NCBI RefSeq assembly: GCF_007559005.1
Contig: NZ_CP041763.1
Span: forward strand, 1,892,463 to 1,956,462
DNA length: 64,000 nt
Reading direction: 5' to 3'
Origin: Gordonia zhaorongruii
GTDB lineage: Bacteria > Actinomycetota > Actinomycetes > Mycobacteriales > Mycobacteriaceae
The notes under the pieces are model-generated. The model had not been told where the DNA came from. It saw nothing but the letters and a program-made list of their open reading frames with translations, and searched no databases. Of the stretch, positions 18,860 through 31,860 are shown piece by piece. Position 1 is the first letter of the stretch. The number at the start of each line of letters is the position of its first letter. Position numbers and translations under genes: made by a program.

Positions 18860-19726
18860 CTACCCCGATATCCTGATTCCGGCGGACATGCCCCAGAACA
18901 CGAGAGTGAGAATCAGATTCGCGAACACGATCGTGATGATCGACAAGCGAATCGCGTGCCCGGCGGCGATACCGACGCCTTCCGGGCCACCGGATGCGAA
19001 GTACCCGTAGTAACACTGGATGAACGTCGTCAGCAGAACGAAGACGATCACCTTGATGAATGAGAACACGACGTCGCGCGACAGGATGAACGACTCGAAG
19101 TAATGCAGGTACGTTCCGGTGCCCTCTCCGCTCTGCACCTGGAACATGAACTGGCAGGCGATGTAGTTGGCGGCCAACGAGATCGCGTACAGCGGGATGA
19201 TCGACAGCACCGCCGCGGCCATGCGAGTGGTCACCAGGTACGGGAGCGGCCGGATCGCGATCGACTCGAGCGCGTCGATCTCCTCGCTGATCCGCATCGA
19301 CCCGAGCTGCGCTGTGAATCGACATCCGGACTGAGCGGTGAAAGCGGTCGCAGCCAGCAACGGGGCGATCTCACGGGTCGTCGCGAAAGCAGACAGCCCA
19401 CCCGTCAGCGGTCCCATGCCGAGCAGATTCAGGGCTGTGTACCCCTCGATGCCGACGGTCGCACCGCCCATCACGCCGAGGATCACCATGACACCGACCG
19501 TGCCGCCGCCGACGACGATCGCCCCGTTGCCCCAGGCGACGTCCGAGAGCAGCCGCCACACTTCCTTCTTGTAGTGACGGAACGTGATCGGGGTCGATCC
19601 GATCGACTTCACCAGGAAGGTGATGAGATGCCCCATCGCCACCAGCGCGTCGCGAGGTGCCTCGATGGCCTTGCGCCCCCACTCCAGCGGCTTCAGCAGG
19701 GTCGGGGTGTACCGGGACGCAGTCAT
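18860..19726 (-). CDS. YrbEB-type (MlaE family) permease of the mce operon
   Basis: A 288-residue polytopic membrane protein of the MlaE/YrbE family, the ABC permease half for Mce lipid import. SMRISEEIDALESIAI is the family's conserved cytoplasmic coupling-helix motif (EExDAL), and several hydrophobic segments follow. It begins one base after the yrbEA stop. An Mkl/MceG-type ATPase is expected but is usually encoded elsewhere in Mycobacteriales, and none is in this window. Confidence 0.92.
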   Translation of the reverse strand: MTASRYTPTLLKPLEWGRKAIEAPRDALVAMGHLITFLVKSIGSTPITFRHYKKEVWRLLSDVAWGNGAIVVGGGTVGVMVILGVMGGATVGIEGYTALNLLGMGPLTGGLSAFATTREIAPLLAATAFTAQSGCRFTAQLGSMRISEEIDALESIAIRPLPYLVTTRMAAAVLSIIPLYAISLAANYIACQFMFQVQSGEGTGTYLHYFESFILSRDVVFSFIKVIVFVLLTTFIQCYYGYFASGGPEGVGIAAGHAIRLSIITIVFANLILTLVFWGMSAGIRISG

Positions 19727-19727
19727 C

Positions 19728-20585
19728 TCACACCACCTTCGTCGGTATGACGAGGGCGAACAGCTGAGTGAGCACCACGTTGACCGTGAACAGAAGCAGC
19801 ACCGAGTTCACCACGGCGGCGTTCACCGAGTTCGCGACCCCGGCCGGGCCGCCACTCGTGTTCAGGCCGCGGTCGCAGGCCACGACCGCGACGATCGCAC
19901 CGAAGATGACGGCTTTCACCAACGCGAATATGAGGTCGGAGGTGCCGGCGAACGACGCGAACGTCCCCGTGTAACTGCCTGGCGTGCCCCCTTGCGCGTA
20001 GACGTTGAAGACGTAGCCGGTGATGAAGCCGACGAAGCAGACGAAGCCGCAGAGAAGGAAGGCGACCACCATCGTGGCGAGCAACCGCGGCGAGATCAGT
20101 CGCTGGATCGGGTTGACGCCCATCACCCGCATGGCGTCGATCTCGTCGCGAATCGTGCGCGAACCGAGGTCTGCGGCGATCGCCGACCCGACGGCGCCGG
20201 CCAGGAGCAGCGACGTGACCAGGGGCGCACCCTGCCGGATCACCCCGAGCCCGGTAGCCGCACCGGAGAACGACGTCGCACCGATCTGCCCGGCGATGTT
20301 CGACACCTGGATCGAGACGATGACACCGATCGGGATCGCTACCAGGAGTGTGGGGAACACGGATGTGGACGCCATGAAGGCGCACTGCCGAACGAACTCC
20401 CGGAACGGGAACCTCCGCTTGGCGATGTCGGTGACGAGAACGGAGAACACCTGGACGAACATTCCGAGCTGGCGACCGAAGGTCTCGAAGGACTTGGTGA
20501 TGTGCTCGTGGAACCATTTGCGGACGCCTTTGCGAGGCTTCGGCTCTCGCTTGACGGCAGGGGCGTCAACTGTCTCCGTGCTCAC
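19728..20585 (-). CDS. YrbEA-type (MlaE family) permease, first gene of the mce operon
   Basis: A 285-residue permease. The motif SRTIRDEIDAMRVMGVNPIQ (about residues 140-160) is the MlaE family coupling region. The GAPLVTSLLLAGAVGSAIAA segment differs from the QLGP-containing equivalent I recall in M. tuberculosis YrbE1A and YrbE4A, so this may belong to a different mce subfamily. The GTG start at 20585 has AAGG and AGGGG immediately upstream. It heads a nine-gene operon with almost no spacing between genes. Confidence 0.92.
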   Translation of the reverse strand: MSTETVDAPAVKREPKPRKGVRKWFHEHITKSFETFGRQLGMFVQVFSVLVTDIAKRRFPFREFVRQCAFMASTSVFPTLLVAIPIGVIVSIQVSNIAGQIGATSFSGAATGLGVIRQGAPLVTSLLLAGAVGSAIAADLGSRTIRDEIDAMRVMGVNPIQRLISPRLLATMVVAFLLCGFVCFVGFITGYVFNVYAQGGTPGSYTGTFASFAGTSDLIFALVKAVIFGAIVAVVACDRGLNTSGGPAGVANSVNAAVVNSVLLLFTVNVVLTQLFALVIPTKVV

Positions 20586-20703
20586 ACCCCTACCTTCACG
20601 TCATTCGGCGATAGTCCGATCGGCAGCGTTTCGATCCACCTATCCGTGGTCGAAGCATACACAGCCGCACCCGGTAAGTGTGCTAGGGGTCACAGATACT
20701 TTC

Positions 20704-20727
20704 AGATGTGTCGCACGAGCCACATCT
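20704..20727. promoter_or_regulatory. Inverted repeat AGATGTG-N10-CACATCT upstream of the mce operon
   Basis: Perfect seven-base arms at 20704-20710 and 20721-20727 lie in the 169-base gap between the ilvA stop and the yrbEA start. It could be an operator for the mce operon, since the arms and spacing suit a helix-turn-helix dimer, or part of an ilvA terminator, though no T-run follows. No regulator gene is adjacent. Confidence 0.4.
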
Positions 20728-20754
20728 CAGGCAGCTCACAGCCCGCACTCACGT

Positions 20755-22149
20755 CTATGTCAGGTAGCGGTACGCAGCGCTCCCCGGCTCCAACCGCTCC
20801 ACCTGCAGGCGCGATCGACCCATCCGGTCCTGCAAACCTGCGAGGCACGACGGGTCGCCGATCTCGAGGCCGACCAGAGCGGTGCCCGTGTCGCGGTTGT
20901 TCCGCTTCACGTACTCGAACAACGTGATGTCGTCGTCCGGGCCGAGCACCTCGTCCAGGAACCGGCGCAACGCGCCCGGCTCCTGCGGGAAGCTCACCAG
21001 GAAGTAGTGCTTGAGCCCCCGGTGCACCAGCGACCGCTCGATGACCTCGCCGTAGCGGGAGACGTCGTTATTGCCGCCCGACACGAGTGAGACGACGCGA
21101 GCGCCGGGCGCGAGCGGCAGTGCGTCGATCGCGGCCGTCGCAAGAGCGCCCGCGGGTTCGGCGATGATTCCCTCGTTCTGATAGAGCTCGAGCATCGCCG
21201 AGCAGATCGCCCCCTCGTCGATGTTCATCACGGTCACGCTGCCCGGCGCGAGATCGATCTCGCCCGCCTCGATGACCGGAACCGCGGGCTGCTCGGCGAC
21301 TGCGTCGAACATCGCGTGTCGCACGACGCGTGCCCCCGCAGTGCTCATCACTGCATGACCGAGTGCGCCGATGCGCTTGACCGACGCTCCGTCCACGAAC
21401 GGATCGACCTCATCGAGGGTGACCGGTTCCCCGGCCACCAGGGCTGCCCCGAGCGAAGCCGCGCCGGCAGGCTCGACCCCCACGATTGCGGTCGACGGGC
21501 TGGCGGCCCGCAGGTACGTGACGATCCCCGCCATGCAGCCGGCACCCCCGACCGGCAGCACCACCACGTCGGGCGGACCGTCGAGCTGGTCCAGGATCTC
21601 TTTGCCGATGGTCCCCTGACCCGCCGCCGTCCGCGCATCGTCGAACGCGTGGATCCAGGTCGCACCGGTGCGAAGCACATCGGCCTGAGCCGCTGCGGCC
21701 GCGGCGTCGTACGTGTCGCCGACGGCGATCAGTTCGACGAAATCCCGGCCGTGCCACGTGATGCGGTCACGCTTCTGCTTCGGCGTGGTGGTCGGCACGT
21801 AGATGCGGCCGTGGACTCCCATCGTCGCGCAGGCGAATGCGACGCCCTGCGCGTGATTGCCCGCACTGGCCGCGACGACACCTGCGGCGCGCTCGGCGGC
21901 GCCGAGCTGAGTCATCACGTTGTACGCTCCGCGGATCTTGTACGACCGGACGGACTGCAGATCTTCACGCTTGAGGAAGATCGACGCGCCGGTGGCGACA
22001 CTCAACCGGGGACAGGCCTCGAGCTGAGTGTCGATCACGACGCCGTTCAGCCGCTCTGCTGCCGCATCGATGCTGGCGCGGTTCAGGCCGGGAACGGGAT
22101 CGTCAGTGCTCTTCTCGTCTGCTGCGGGCGGCGTACTCACGTCGTCCAT
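20755..22149 (-). CDS. ilvA: Threonine dehydratase IlvA
   Basis: A 464-residue PLP enzyme that deaminates threonine to 2-oxobutyrate for isoleucine synthesis. The PLP lysine is in SVRSYKIRGAYN; the phosphate-binding GGAGCMAG-type loop reads VGGAGCMAGI and SGGNND appears near the end of the catalytic domain. A single short C-terminal regulatory ACT-like domain (from about residue 370, GLKHYFLVSFPQEPGALRRF) fits the actinobacterial form. The ATG at 22149 has GGTGG upstream. Its first 47 bases overlap the end of the preceding small membrane gene. Confidence 0.93.
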   Translation of the reverse strand: MDDVSTPPAADEKSTDDPVPGLNRASIDAAAERLNGVVIDTQLEACPRLSVATGASIFLKREDLQSVRSYKIRGAYNVMTQLGAAERAAGVVAASAGNHAQGVAFACATMGVHGRIYVPTTTPKQKRDRITWHGRDFVELIAVGDTYDAAAAAAQADVLRTGATWIHAFDDARTAAGQGTIGKEILDQLDGPPDVVVLPVGGAGCMAGIVTYLRAASPSTAIVGVEPAGAASLGAALVAGEPVTLDEVDPFVDGASVKRIGALGHAVMSTAGARVVRHAMFDAVAEQPAVPVIEAGEIDLAPGSVTVMNIDEGAICSAMLELYQNEGIIAEPAGALATAAIDALPLAPGARVVSLVSGGNNDVSRYGEVIERSLVHRGLKHYFLVSFPQEPGALRRFLDEVLGPDDDITLFEYVKRNNRDTGTALVGLEIGDPSCLAGLQDRMGRSRLQVERLEPGSAAYRYLT

Positions 22150-22372
22150 GATTCCACCGGGTGCCGACTGCGGCATACCCGCCCCACCACACGGCGAGCG
22201 ACAGTGCGGCCCCGACCCACGCACCGGTGATCGCCGTGCCGCCGACGAGCAGTACCGACCCGACTGCGAGCAGCGCCGCGACCACTGCCGCGAACTTGTT
22301 CAGCGGCCACTGAGCACCAGCGACCGACACGGTGGGCATCGCCCGTGCTGCCGACTGAATGAGGGTGGTCAT
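22103..22372 (-). CDS. Small two-span membrane protein preceding ilvA
   Basis: An 89-residue hypothetical protein with two hydrophobic segments (about residues 29-45 and 48-68) and a basic, charged C-terminus. I do not recognise the family. A good -10 (TACACT, 22385-22380) lies seven bases before the ATG at 22372, so it is probably the first, leaderless gene of a transcript that continues into ilvA. The end overlaps the start of ilvA by 47 bases in another frame. Confidence 0.6.
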   Translation of the reverse strand: MTTLIQSAARAMPTVSVAGAQWPLNKFAAVVAALLAVGSVLLVGGTAITGAWVGAALSLAVWWGGYAAVGTRWNHGRREYAARSRREEH

Positions 22373-22379
22373 ACGACCC

Positions 22380-22385
22380 AGTGTA
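22380..22385 (-). promoter_or_regulatory. -10 element TACACT, leaderless start of the small gene before ilvA
   Basis: TACACT on the minus strand is followed by seven bases and then ATG 22372, with no ribosome binding site. It probably drives the small membrane gene and ilvA. Confidence 0.5.
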
Positions 22386-22400
22386 GCGGATCCGCACATG

Positions 22401-22422
22401 ATGATTCGGGTCGCCGAATCAT
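22401..22422 (-). terminator. Hairpin terminator downstream of dnaE1
   Basis: ATGATTCGG (22401-22409) pairs perfectly with CCGAATCAT (22414-22422) around a four-base loop, 17 bases past the dnaE1 stop. There is no long T-run, as is common in high-GC genomes. Confidence 0.6.
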
Positions 22423-22438
22423 GAGGTTCCCCACTCCC

Positions 22439-25975
<3,537 letters not shown>

Positions 25976-26099
25976 GCGGCGGCTCCTCGCGAAGAAATCG
26001 GACTGGAACGGCTCCACTGTATGCGGGCCGTCTGACACTCGACGGCCCCCGCGCCGGGGTGTGACAGATGGGGCGCAGGAGGCCGGACCCGGACGTCGG

Positions 26100-27026
26100 T
26101 CAGACGTCGCGCAGCACGTCGAGTGCGCGCTGGAGGTCGGCGGGATACTCCGTGGTGAACTGCACGCGACGACCGTCAGCAGGATGCGCGAACGCCAGCG
26201 ACCGAGCATGCAGCCACTGCCGGTCGAGCCCGAGTCGGGTGGCTAGCGCCGGATCGGCGCCGTAGGTGGGATCCCCGGCGCACGGGTGGTGCAGCGCCGA
26301 GAGATGGACCCGGATCTGGTGGGTCCGGCCGGTCTCCAGGTGCACATCGAGCAGTGATGCGGACGCGAACATCTCCAGCGTCTCGTAGTGCGTCGTCGAC
26401 TCCTTGCCGTTCGACGTGACCGCGAATCGCCAGTCCGAACCGGGATGCCTGCCGATCGGAGCCTCGATGGTGCCGACCGGCGGGTCGAGGTGCCCCTGAA
26501 CGAGTGCGTGGTAGACCTTCTCCACCGTCCGGTACTTGAAAGCACGCTTGAGCAGCGTGTAGGCGCGTTCGGAGGCGGCCACCACCATCAATCCTGATGT
26601 TCCGACGTCGAGGCGGTGCACGATGCCCTGCCTCTCCTGAGCGCCCGAGGTGGAGATCCGGAACCCGGCGGCCGCGAGGGCGCCGATGACGGTCGGACCG
26701 GTCCAGCCCTGCGACGGGTGAGCGGCCACCCCCGGCGGCTTGTCGACGACCACGATGTCGGAGTCGTGGTAGACCACATCGAGGTCGTCCACCGGCGTCG
26801 GTTCGATCGTCAGCGGACGCTCAGGGGCAGGAAGCAGGATGTCGAGCCACGCCCCCGCCACCAGTTTGTGAGCCTTGTCGACCGGTCGGCCGTCGACGGT
26901 GACGTCACCGTCGTCCGCGAGGCCGGCCGCGACCGTGCGGGACAGGCCGAGCAGCCTCGCGATGCCCGCATCGGTCCGCATGCCGTCCAGCCCGTCGGGC
27001 ACCGGCATCGCGCGTGAGTCACGCAT
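26100..27026 (-). CDS. RluD-type 23S rRNA pseudouridine synthase
   Basis: A 308-residue RluA-family enzyme. It has an N-terminal S4 RNA-binding domain (about residues 15-70) and a catalytic domain with Asp140 in [13 protein letters not shown]. By homology it isomerises uridines in 23S rRNA helix 69. ATG 27026 overlaps the end of lspA by eight bases and uses GAGGAG inside the lspA coding end as its ribosome binding site, so the genes are coupled. The lspA-rluD pair is conserved in Mycobacteriales (Rv1539-Rv1540). Confidence 0.93.
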   Translation of the reverse strand: MRDSRAMPVPDGLDGMRTDAGIARLLGLSRTVAAGLADDGDVTVDGRPVDKAHKLVAGAWLDILLPAPERPLTIEPTPVDDLDVVYHDSDIVVVDKPPGVAAHPSQGWTGPTVIGALAAAGFRISTSGAQERQGIVHRLDVGTSGLMVVAASERAYTLLKRAFKYRTVEKVYHALVQGHLDPPVGTIEAPIGRHPGSDWRFAVTSNGKESTTHYETLEMFASASLLDVHLETGRTHQIRVHLSALHHPCAGDPTYGADPALATRLGLDRQWLHARSLAFAHPADGRRVQFTTEYPADLQRALDVLRDV

Positions 27027-27597
27027 CGTCGTCCTCCTCATCGCTCGGCCGATCATCGACCGGCTCCTCATCGTCGCGGGCCGCCCAGCCCGTACGCGAG
27101 CCGTCGTAGTCGTAGCCGAGCAGCGTGAGCAGCACCAAGAGCACGGCACCGCATACGACCGCCGAGTCGGCGACGTTGAAGGTCGGCCACCAGTCACCGA
27201 CCTGGATGAAGTCGACCACGTGCCCGCGCAGCGGACGCGGAGAGCGGAACATGCGGTCGGTCAGGTTGCCGAGCGCGCCGCCGAGGACAAGTCCCAGGCC
27301 GATCGTCCACCCGACCGACGCGAGCTTGCCCGCGTAGCGGATGATCCCGATGACGATGACCAGGGCGATGATCGTGAGCACCCAGGTGTAGCCGGTCGCC
27401 ATCGAGAACGCGGCCCCGCTGTTGCGGATCAGCTTGAACGTCAGGAACTCGCCGATCACCTGAGTCGGATCCGCGGGGTCCAGTCGCGCCACCGCCAACG
27501 TCTTCGTAACCAGGTCCAGCAGGTAGACGACGACGGCCACCCCAGCGAGCAGCGTCACGGTCCGGGCGGTTCTACGCCCGGGCGCGGATTCATTCAT
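27019..27597 (-). CDS. lspA: Lipoprotein signal peptidase LspA
   Basis: A 192-residue four-span membrane aspartic protease (signal peptidase II) that cleaves prolipoproteins. Conserved segments are [14 protein letters not shown] with one catalytic Asp and FNVADSAV with the other. The C-terminal 30 residues are very acidic. ATG 27597 follows a GACAAT -10 by six bases, so the message may be leaderless. The window encodes several of its likely substrates, including two lipoprotein genes just upstream. Confidence 0.94.
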   Translation of the reverse strand: MNESAPGRRTARTVTLLAGVAVVVYLLDLVTKTLAVARLDPADPTQVIGEFLTFKLIRNSGAAFSMATGYTWVLTIIALVIVIGIIRYAGKLASVGWTIGLGLVLGGALGNLTDRMFRSPRPLRGHVVDFIQVGDWWPTFNVADSAVVCGAVLLVLLTLLGYDYDGSRTGWAARDDEEPVDDRPSDEEDDDA

Positions 27598-27670
27598 ACG
27601 ACGATTGTCCACGATCCCGGTGAGACCGTGGAACACCGCCTCTCCCTACGCCGGTACCGGGTACGACCAC

Positions 27671-27676
27671 TACTCT
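27671..27676 (+). promoter_or_regulatory. -10 element TACTCT for the DUF6263-like lipoprotein gene
   Basis: TACTCT is followed seven bases later by GTG 27684. An in-frame GTG at 27678 would fall before the expected transcription start, so 27684 is the better start. Confidence 0.5.
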
Positions 27677-27683
27677 CGTGTCC

Positions 27684-28688
27684 GTGAGTGCTTCGCTGAT
27701 CCGTTCCACCGGGAGTTCCCGCTCGTTCACCGATTCTCGACGCATGCTGGCCGCGTTGGCGATCCTTCCGATCGGCGCCACCGTCGCGTTGACCGCGTGC
27801 TCGTCCGACGACGGCTCCGACTCCGCCGACTCCGGACCGTGCGCGACGAGCTCCAGTGCCGAGCGGGAGAACGTGCGCCCGATCAACGTGCCGACGTCCG
27901 AGGTGTCCGTGCTGAATCCGGGAACCGGCGAGCGCGCGGCCCTCGCTCCGAAGCCGAGCATCGCGAGTCCCCAGCAGGTGACACTGACGACCAACTCGAT
28001 CGAGTCGAGCATCGCGCCCGGAGAGCAGAACCGGCAGCAGGTCCAGAAGACCGAGCAGAACCTGACCACGCCGATCACGGCGCGCGTGGTGTGCGACGAC
28101 CCATCCGATCTGGAGTTCACGATCGGTGCGCCGACGACGAAGGACGAGGCACTCGCACCCGAGCTGGAGGCACTCGACGGTTCGGCGGGCGGCATCACCT
28201 TCGGCGAGGGTCTGGATCCACGATCGTTGCGACTTTTCCCCGACGAGGACTCCGGATCACCCGCGCGCAGCGCACTGGAGCAGTCGGTCACGGGTGCTCT
28301 CGATAAATCCGTGCCGCTGCCCACCGAGCCGGTGGGTACCGGCGCGACGTGGAAAGCCGAGCGCGTGGTCCAGGCGGCGGCGACCGTCACGCAGACGATG
28401 ACCGTGACGCTGGAGTCGCGGGTCGGGAACGTCCTGCAACTCGGGGTGCGCCTCGAGCAGACACCGACCAGTTCGGTCTTCCGGATTCCCGGATCGGCGC
28501 AGACCCTTCGGATCGCTCGCTACTCCATGGCCGGCGAGGGCGACGTCACCGTCGACCTGACGAAGCTGCTTCCGACCGCCGGGCGCATCACCTCCAAGGG
28601 CGCGCGCGAACTGGTCGGCGACGATCCGGGCGCACCGCTGCTCCAGCAGAACGAGTTCACGGTCGCCTGGGGCGGCGGGGACGAATAG
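27684..28688 (+). CDS. DUF6263-like secreted lipoprotein
   Basis: A 334-residue predicted lipoprotein. After a 20-residue polar N-region comes a hydrophobic segment ending in ALTAC, with Cys39 as the lipid site, then an acidic Ser/Asp linker. The mature domain is mostly beta-like and contains PVGTGATWKAERVV, resembling the DUF6263 family of uncharacterised actinobacterial lipoproteins. The leaderless GTG at 27684 is preferred. It diverges from lspA and converges on the MTB12-like gene across a strong hairpin. Function unknown. Confidence 0.65.
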   Translation: MSASLIRSTGSSRSFTDSRRMLAALAILPIGATVALTACSSDDGSDSADSGPCATSSSAERENVRPINVPTSEVSVLNPGTGERAALAPKPSIASPQQVTLTTNSIESSIAPGEQNRQQVQKTEQNLTTPITARVVCDDPSDLEFTIGAPTTKDEALAPELEALDGSAGGITFGEGLDPRSLRLFPDEDSGSPARSALEQSVTGALDKSVPLPTEPVGTGATWKAERVVQAAATVTQTMTVTLESRVGNVLQLGVRLEQTPTSSVFRIPGSAQTLRIARYSMAGEGDVTVDLTKLLPTAGRITSKGARELVGDDPGAPLLQQNEFTVAWGGGDE

Positions 28689-28703
28689 CCGACAGACGAG
28701 AAA

Positions 28704-28742
28704 CGCCCCCGGTCGAACGGATGAACCGTTCGGGCGGGGGCG
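28704..28742. terminator. Bidirectional hairpin between convergent lipoprotein genes
   Basis: CGCCCCC (28704-28710) pairs with GGGGGCG (28736-28742), and CGAACGG (28714-28720) with CCGTTCG (28726-28732) around loop ATGAA. It sits 15 bases after the plus-strand stop and 28 bases past the minus-strand gene end, so it can serve both. Confidence 0.75.
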
Positions 28743-28769
28743 CTACTCGTTACGAGGAGACCGGCGCGG

Positions 28770-29339
28770 TCAGCTGGACTTCTTCTTCGAGGACTTGCTC
28801 GAATCCGAATCCGACGGGCACAGCGGAGTCTTCACGTCGTTCGACGTCAGCAGCGGGCAGACGGTGTTCTTCGAGAGCTTCCAGCGACCGTTGTCGTACA
28901 CGATCGACGCGTCGATCTTGGTGGCCGGGTTGTCCGGAAGCTTCACCTCGACCTTGACATTCGCCTTCTTCGGACCGTTGCTGGTCACCGGGCGCTTGAT
29001 CTTGTAGGTGACCTCCGGGTTGTCCTCGACGGCCTTGACGAGCTTGTCGAACAACTTCGGGTCGACGCTGGAGTCCTCGACGAGCTCGGTCTTCTCGGAG
29101 GCCTTCACCTTCGGGTCCAGTGCCGTCTCGAGCATGTTGTTGAGCGCGTCGACACTCGGCACGTCCTTGGCGTTGGTCAGTTCGTCCTCGGGCGAGCCCG
29201 ATCCGTTGCTCGACGCGGCCTCAGACGAAGCGGCAGTCGGAACCGGGGGCAGGTCCGCGCTGTCGTCCGAACCGCACGCGGCGGTTGCTGCGACGGCGGC
29301 GGCCACCACGGCACCGGTCATGAATTTGCGAATCTTCAC
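28770..29339 (-). CDS. MTB12-like small secreted lipoprotein
   Basis: A 189-residue protein with a lipoprotein signal (basic KIRK start, Ala-rich stretch, TAAC with Cys22). A Ser/Gly-rich linker is followed by a compact domain ending in YDNGRWKLSKNTVCPLL. That pattern, alternating strands ending in GxWKLS and a Cys, resembles the low-molecular-weight antigen MTB12 fold. The last 15 residues are Ser/Lys repeats. Role unknown; such proteins are abundant at the surface of mycobacteria. Confidence 0.65.
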   Translation of the reverse strand: MKIRKFMTGAVVAAAVAATAACGSDDSADLPPVPTAASSEAASSNGSGSPEDELTNAKDVPSVDALNNMLETALDPKVKASEKTELVEDSSVDPKLFDKLVKAVEDNPEVTYKIKRPVTSNGPKKANVKVEVKLPDNPATKIDASIVYDNGRWKLSKNTVCPLLTSNDVKTPLCPSDSDSSKSSKKKSS

Positions 29340-29506
29340 AGATCAAATCCTCACGTATGGTCCGGCCCGGGCGAACCTTCCCTGTCCCGGGCTCACACCA
29401 CTATGCCAAACACGACCGGGGCGGCGCACCCACGGTTGGCGCCGCAGCCGTCGCCGGAGTCCCGCACGGCGCGGATGACCAGCGCACGAGATCGTCGGCG
29501 AAGTGC

Positions 29507-29512
29507 GAGAAT
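29507..29512 (+). promoter_or_regulatory. -10 element GAGAAT, leaderless start of ansA
   Basis: GAGAAT is followed by six bases and ATG 29519; no ribosome binding site is present. Confidence 0.45.
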
Positions 29513-29518
29513 TCTACG

Positions 29519-30457
29519 ATGAGCACTCGCCAGGTCGTGATGATCACCACCGGCGGCACCGCCGCCTCGCGCACGACGGATGCCGGCGCCGTACCGGTGC
29601 TGTCCGCCGCCGATCTCGTTCCGAAGGCTCGGCCTGGCGTCACGGTGCATCCGGTCGAACTGATGTCCGTCGACTCCTCGGCGATGACCCTGCGCGAGCA
29701 GTTCAGCGTGGTGCGGTCGATCGCCGAGTCGTTCGCGGATCCGGACGTCACCGGAATCGTGGTCACGCACGGCACCGACACCCTCGAGGAGACGGCCTTC
29801 CTCGCCGACCTCTTCGCCGCCGATCCGCGACCCGTCGTGTTCACCGGGGCTCAGCTTCCCGCCGATCATCCCGAATCGGATGGTCCTGCGAACATCGCGG
29901 CGGCCGTCGATCTGGCGATCGATCCGGCGTCCCGCGGACGCGGCGTCCTGGTCGCCATGGGCGGACGCGTCCTCAGTGCGCGCGGAGTGTTCAAGTCGTC
30001 GACCACCGCCGCTGCCGCCTTCGACACTGTGAACGCCGATCTCCCCCGGCCACTCGTCGCCGACGCCGTTCCGAGCGGACATCCCGCCCGCGTCGATCTG
30101 CTGTCGCTTTACCCCGGCGTCTCGGCAGGGACCATCGCCTCGGCGATCGAGCAGCGCGCCGCAGGCATCGTGCTCGCCGCGACGGGCTCGGGCAACACCC
30201 ATCCGGACATCACTGCGCAGGTGAGTCTCGCCGCGCATCGCGGCATCCCCGTCGTGGTGTCGACGCGCGTCCCGTACGGTTTCGTGAAACCGACGTACGG
30301 AGGTGGTGGCGGCGGGGTCGACCTGGCCCGTGCCGGAGCCGTGTTCTCCCCGTGGCTGCGAGCACCTCAGGCGCGCGTCGCCCTGATCGGACTGCTGTCT
30401 ACCGGCGCCGACCGGCGATCCGTCGTCGACTTCTTCGCGGCCTCCTCGCCCGGCTGA
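29519..30457 (+). CDS. ansA: L-asparaginase
   Basis: A 312-residue asparaginase/glutaminase-family enzyme, hydrolysing asparagine to aspartate and ammonia. The first catalytic Thr lies in MITTGGTAAS (residues 8-17) and the second in VVTHGTDTLEETAFL. No signal peptide is seen, so it is probably cytoplasmic. ATG 29519 is probably leaderless; open frame further upstream contains no conserved residues. It occupies the place of Rv1538c, between lspA and dinX. Confidence 0.92.
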   Translation: MSTRQVVMITTGGTAASRTTDAGAVPVLSAADLVPKARPGVTVHPVELMSVDSSAMTLREQFSVVRSIAESFADPDVTGIVVTHGTDTLEETAFLADLFAADPRPVVFTGAQLPADHPESDGPANIAAAVDLAIDPASRGRGVLVAMGGRVLSARGVFKSSTTAAAAFDTVNADLPRPLVADAVPSGHPARVDLLSLYPGVSAGTIASAIEQRAAGIVLAATGSGNTHPDITAQVSLAAHRGIPVVVSTRVPYGFVKPTYGGGGGGVDLARAGAVFSPWLRAPQARVALIGLLSTGADRRSVVDFFAASSPG

Positions 30458-30474
30458 CCAGTCGCCCGGCGCAT

Positions 30475-31860
30475 CTAGTCGTCCCAATCCAGGCTGGCGA
30501 GCGGGTCGGCACGGCTGAGCATCGGCTCGGGGAGCCGGAAGTTGCGCGTTCGCCCCGGACCGGTGCTGCGCGTCTCGAAGCGGACCGTCACGAACCCGTG
30601 ACCGCCACCCTGAACCCAACCGTGCCCGTGATCGGGATGCGCGACATCCGTCCCGGTGGGCCACTCGTCGTCGGCCGGTACACCACGTGGAATCTGAACT
30701 CCCCGAGGTATTTCCGTCTCGTCGGCATCTGGATCATCACCATCGGGATCTTCAGCATCCGGACCTCGCTCCAGATCGGGAAACAACGAGTCCTGGTGGA
30801 TGTCAGACAGTCCCGCGTACCCGACACCGACCAACCGGATCGGTCCGATATCGAGCGGATCGAGCATCACCTTGTGCGCGGCGGTCGTCAGTACCTCCAC
30901 ATCGGTGGTCGCGGCGGGCAGAGTCGACGACCGCGTGAGAATGGACATGTCCGCCCGCCGGAGCTTCACCACGACGGTTCGGGCACCACGCCCGTCGGCG
31001 AGCAGCCTGCGATGCGCGTGGGACGCTGCCGCGGTCACGGCCGCGCGCAGTCCGGCCGAGTCGATGATGTCGGTGGCGAACGTCGACTCCGCACTGATCT
31101 GCTTGGCACTCGCCCGCTCGGCGACGGGACGATGGTCGATGCCCTGCGCGAGCCGGTGCAGAGCCGGGCCCACGGTCGCCCCCAGCACCGAGGCGACCTC
31201 GGGGTCGGACATCGCAGCCAGATCACCGATGGTCTCGATCCCCAGGCGCGCGAGCCGGTCACCGGACACCGGTCCGATCCCCCAGAGTTTCCGCACCGGA
31301 AGCTCTTGCAGAAACTCGAGCTCGCGCGCGGGCTCGATCACCCGGGCCCCGTCCGGTTTCGCCAATCCTGAGGCGATCTTCGCGATCTGCTTGCCCGACC
31401 CGAATCCCACCGACGCGGGCAGGCCGGTTCCCTCGCGGATCGCTCGGCGCATGCGGTGTGCGTACTCGCGGGCATCGATCGCTGAGGCACCTGCCAGCTC
31501 CTCCGGTTCGCCGAACGCCTCGTCGAACGAGAGCGTCTCAATGACGGGGACGAATTCCCGGACGATCGTGAAGACGCGCGCGCTCACCACGCGGTAGACG
31601 TCGATGCGGGGTGGCAGCACCACCGCGGACGGCCCCACCTGGCGTCGAGCCTGATGCATCGGCATCGCCGACCGCGCGCCGAAGACGCGGGCCTCGTAAC
31701 TGGCCCCGGCGACCACCCCGCGTCCACCGGTGCCGCCGACCAGAACCGGTCGACCTGCGAGAGTCGGACGCGCCAACTGCTCCACCGAAGCGAAGAAGGC
31801 GTCCATGTCGATATGGAAGACCCACCGTGAGCTGCGCTCGGTTTCGGAAACCGTCACCAC
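30475..31860 (-). CDS. dinB: DNA polymerase IV (DinB/DinX, Y family)
   Basis: A 461-residue translesion polymerase. Catalytic acidic residues are in [13 protein letters not shown] (about 16-28) and LSFDEAFGE (about 112-120). A beta-clamp-binding peptide QDSLFPD lies near residue 346. An acidic linker and a conserved C-terminal extension ([21 protein letters not shown]) match mycobacterial DinX rather than the shorter DinB2. Two adjacent GTG codons at 31860 and 31857 overlap the stop of the small upstream gene, so the exact start is uncertain by one codon. Confidence 0.92.
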   Translation of the reverse strand: MVTVSETERSSRWVFHIDMDAFFASVEQLARPTLAGRPVLVGGTGGRGVVAGASYEARVFGARSAMPMHQARRQVGPSAVVLPPRIDVYRVVSARVFTIVREFVPVIETLSFDEAFGEPEELAGASAIDAREYAHRMRRAIREGTGLPASVGFGSGKQIAKIASGLAKPDGARVIEPARELEFLQELPVRKLWGIGPVSGDRLARLGIETIGDLAAMSDPEVASVLGATVGPALHRLAQGIDHRPVAERASAKQISAESTFATDIIDSAGLRAAVTAAASHAHRRLLADGRGARTVVVKLRRADMSILTRSSTLPAATTDVEVLTTAAHKVMLDPLDIGPIRLVGVGYAGLSDIHQDSLFPDLERGPDAEDPDGDDPDADETEIPRGVQIPRGVPADDEWPTGTDVAHPDHGHGWVQGGGHGFVTVRFETRSTGPGRTRNFRLPEPMLSRADPLASLDWDD

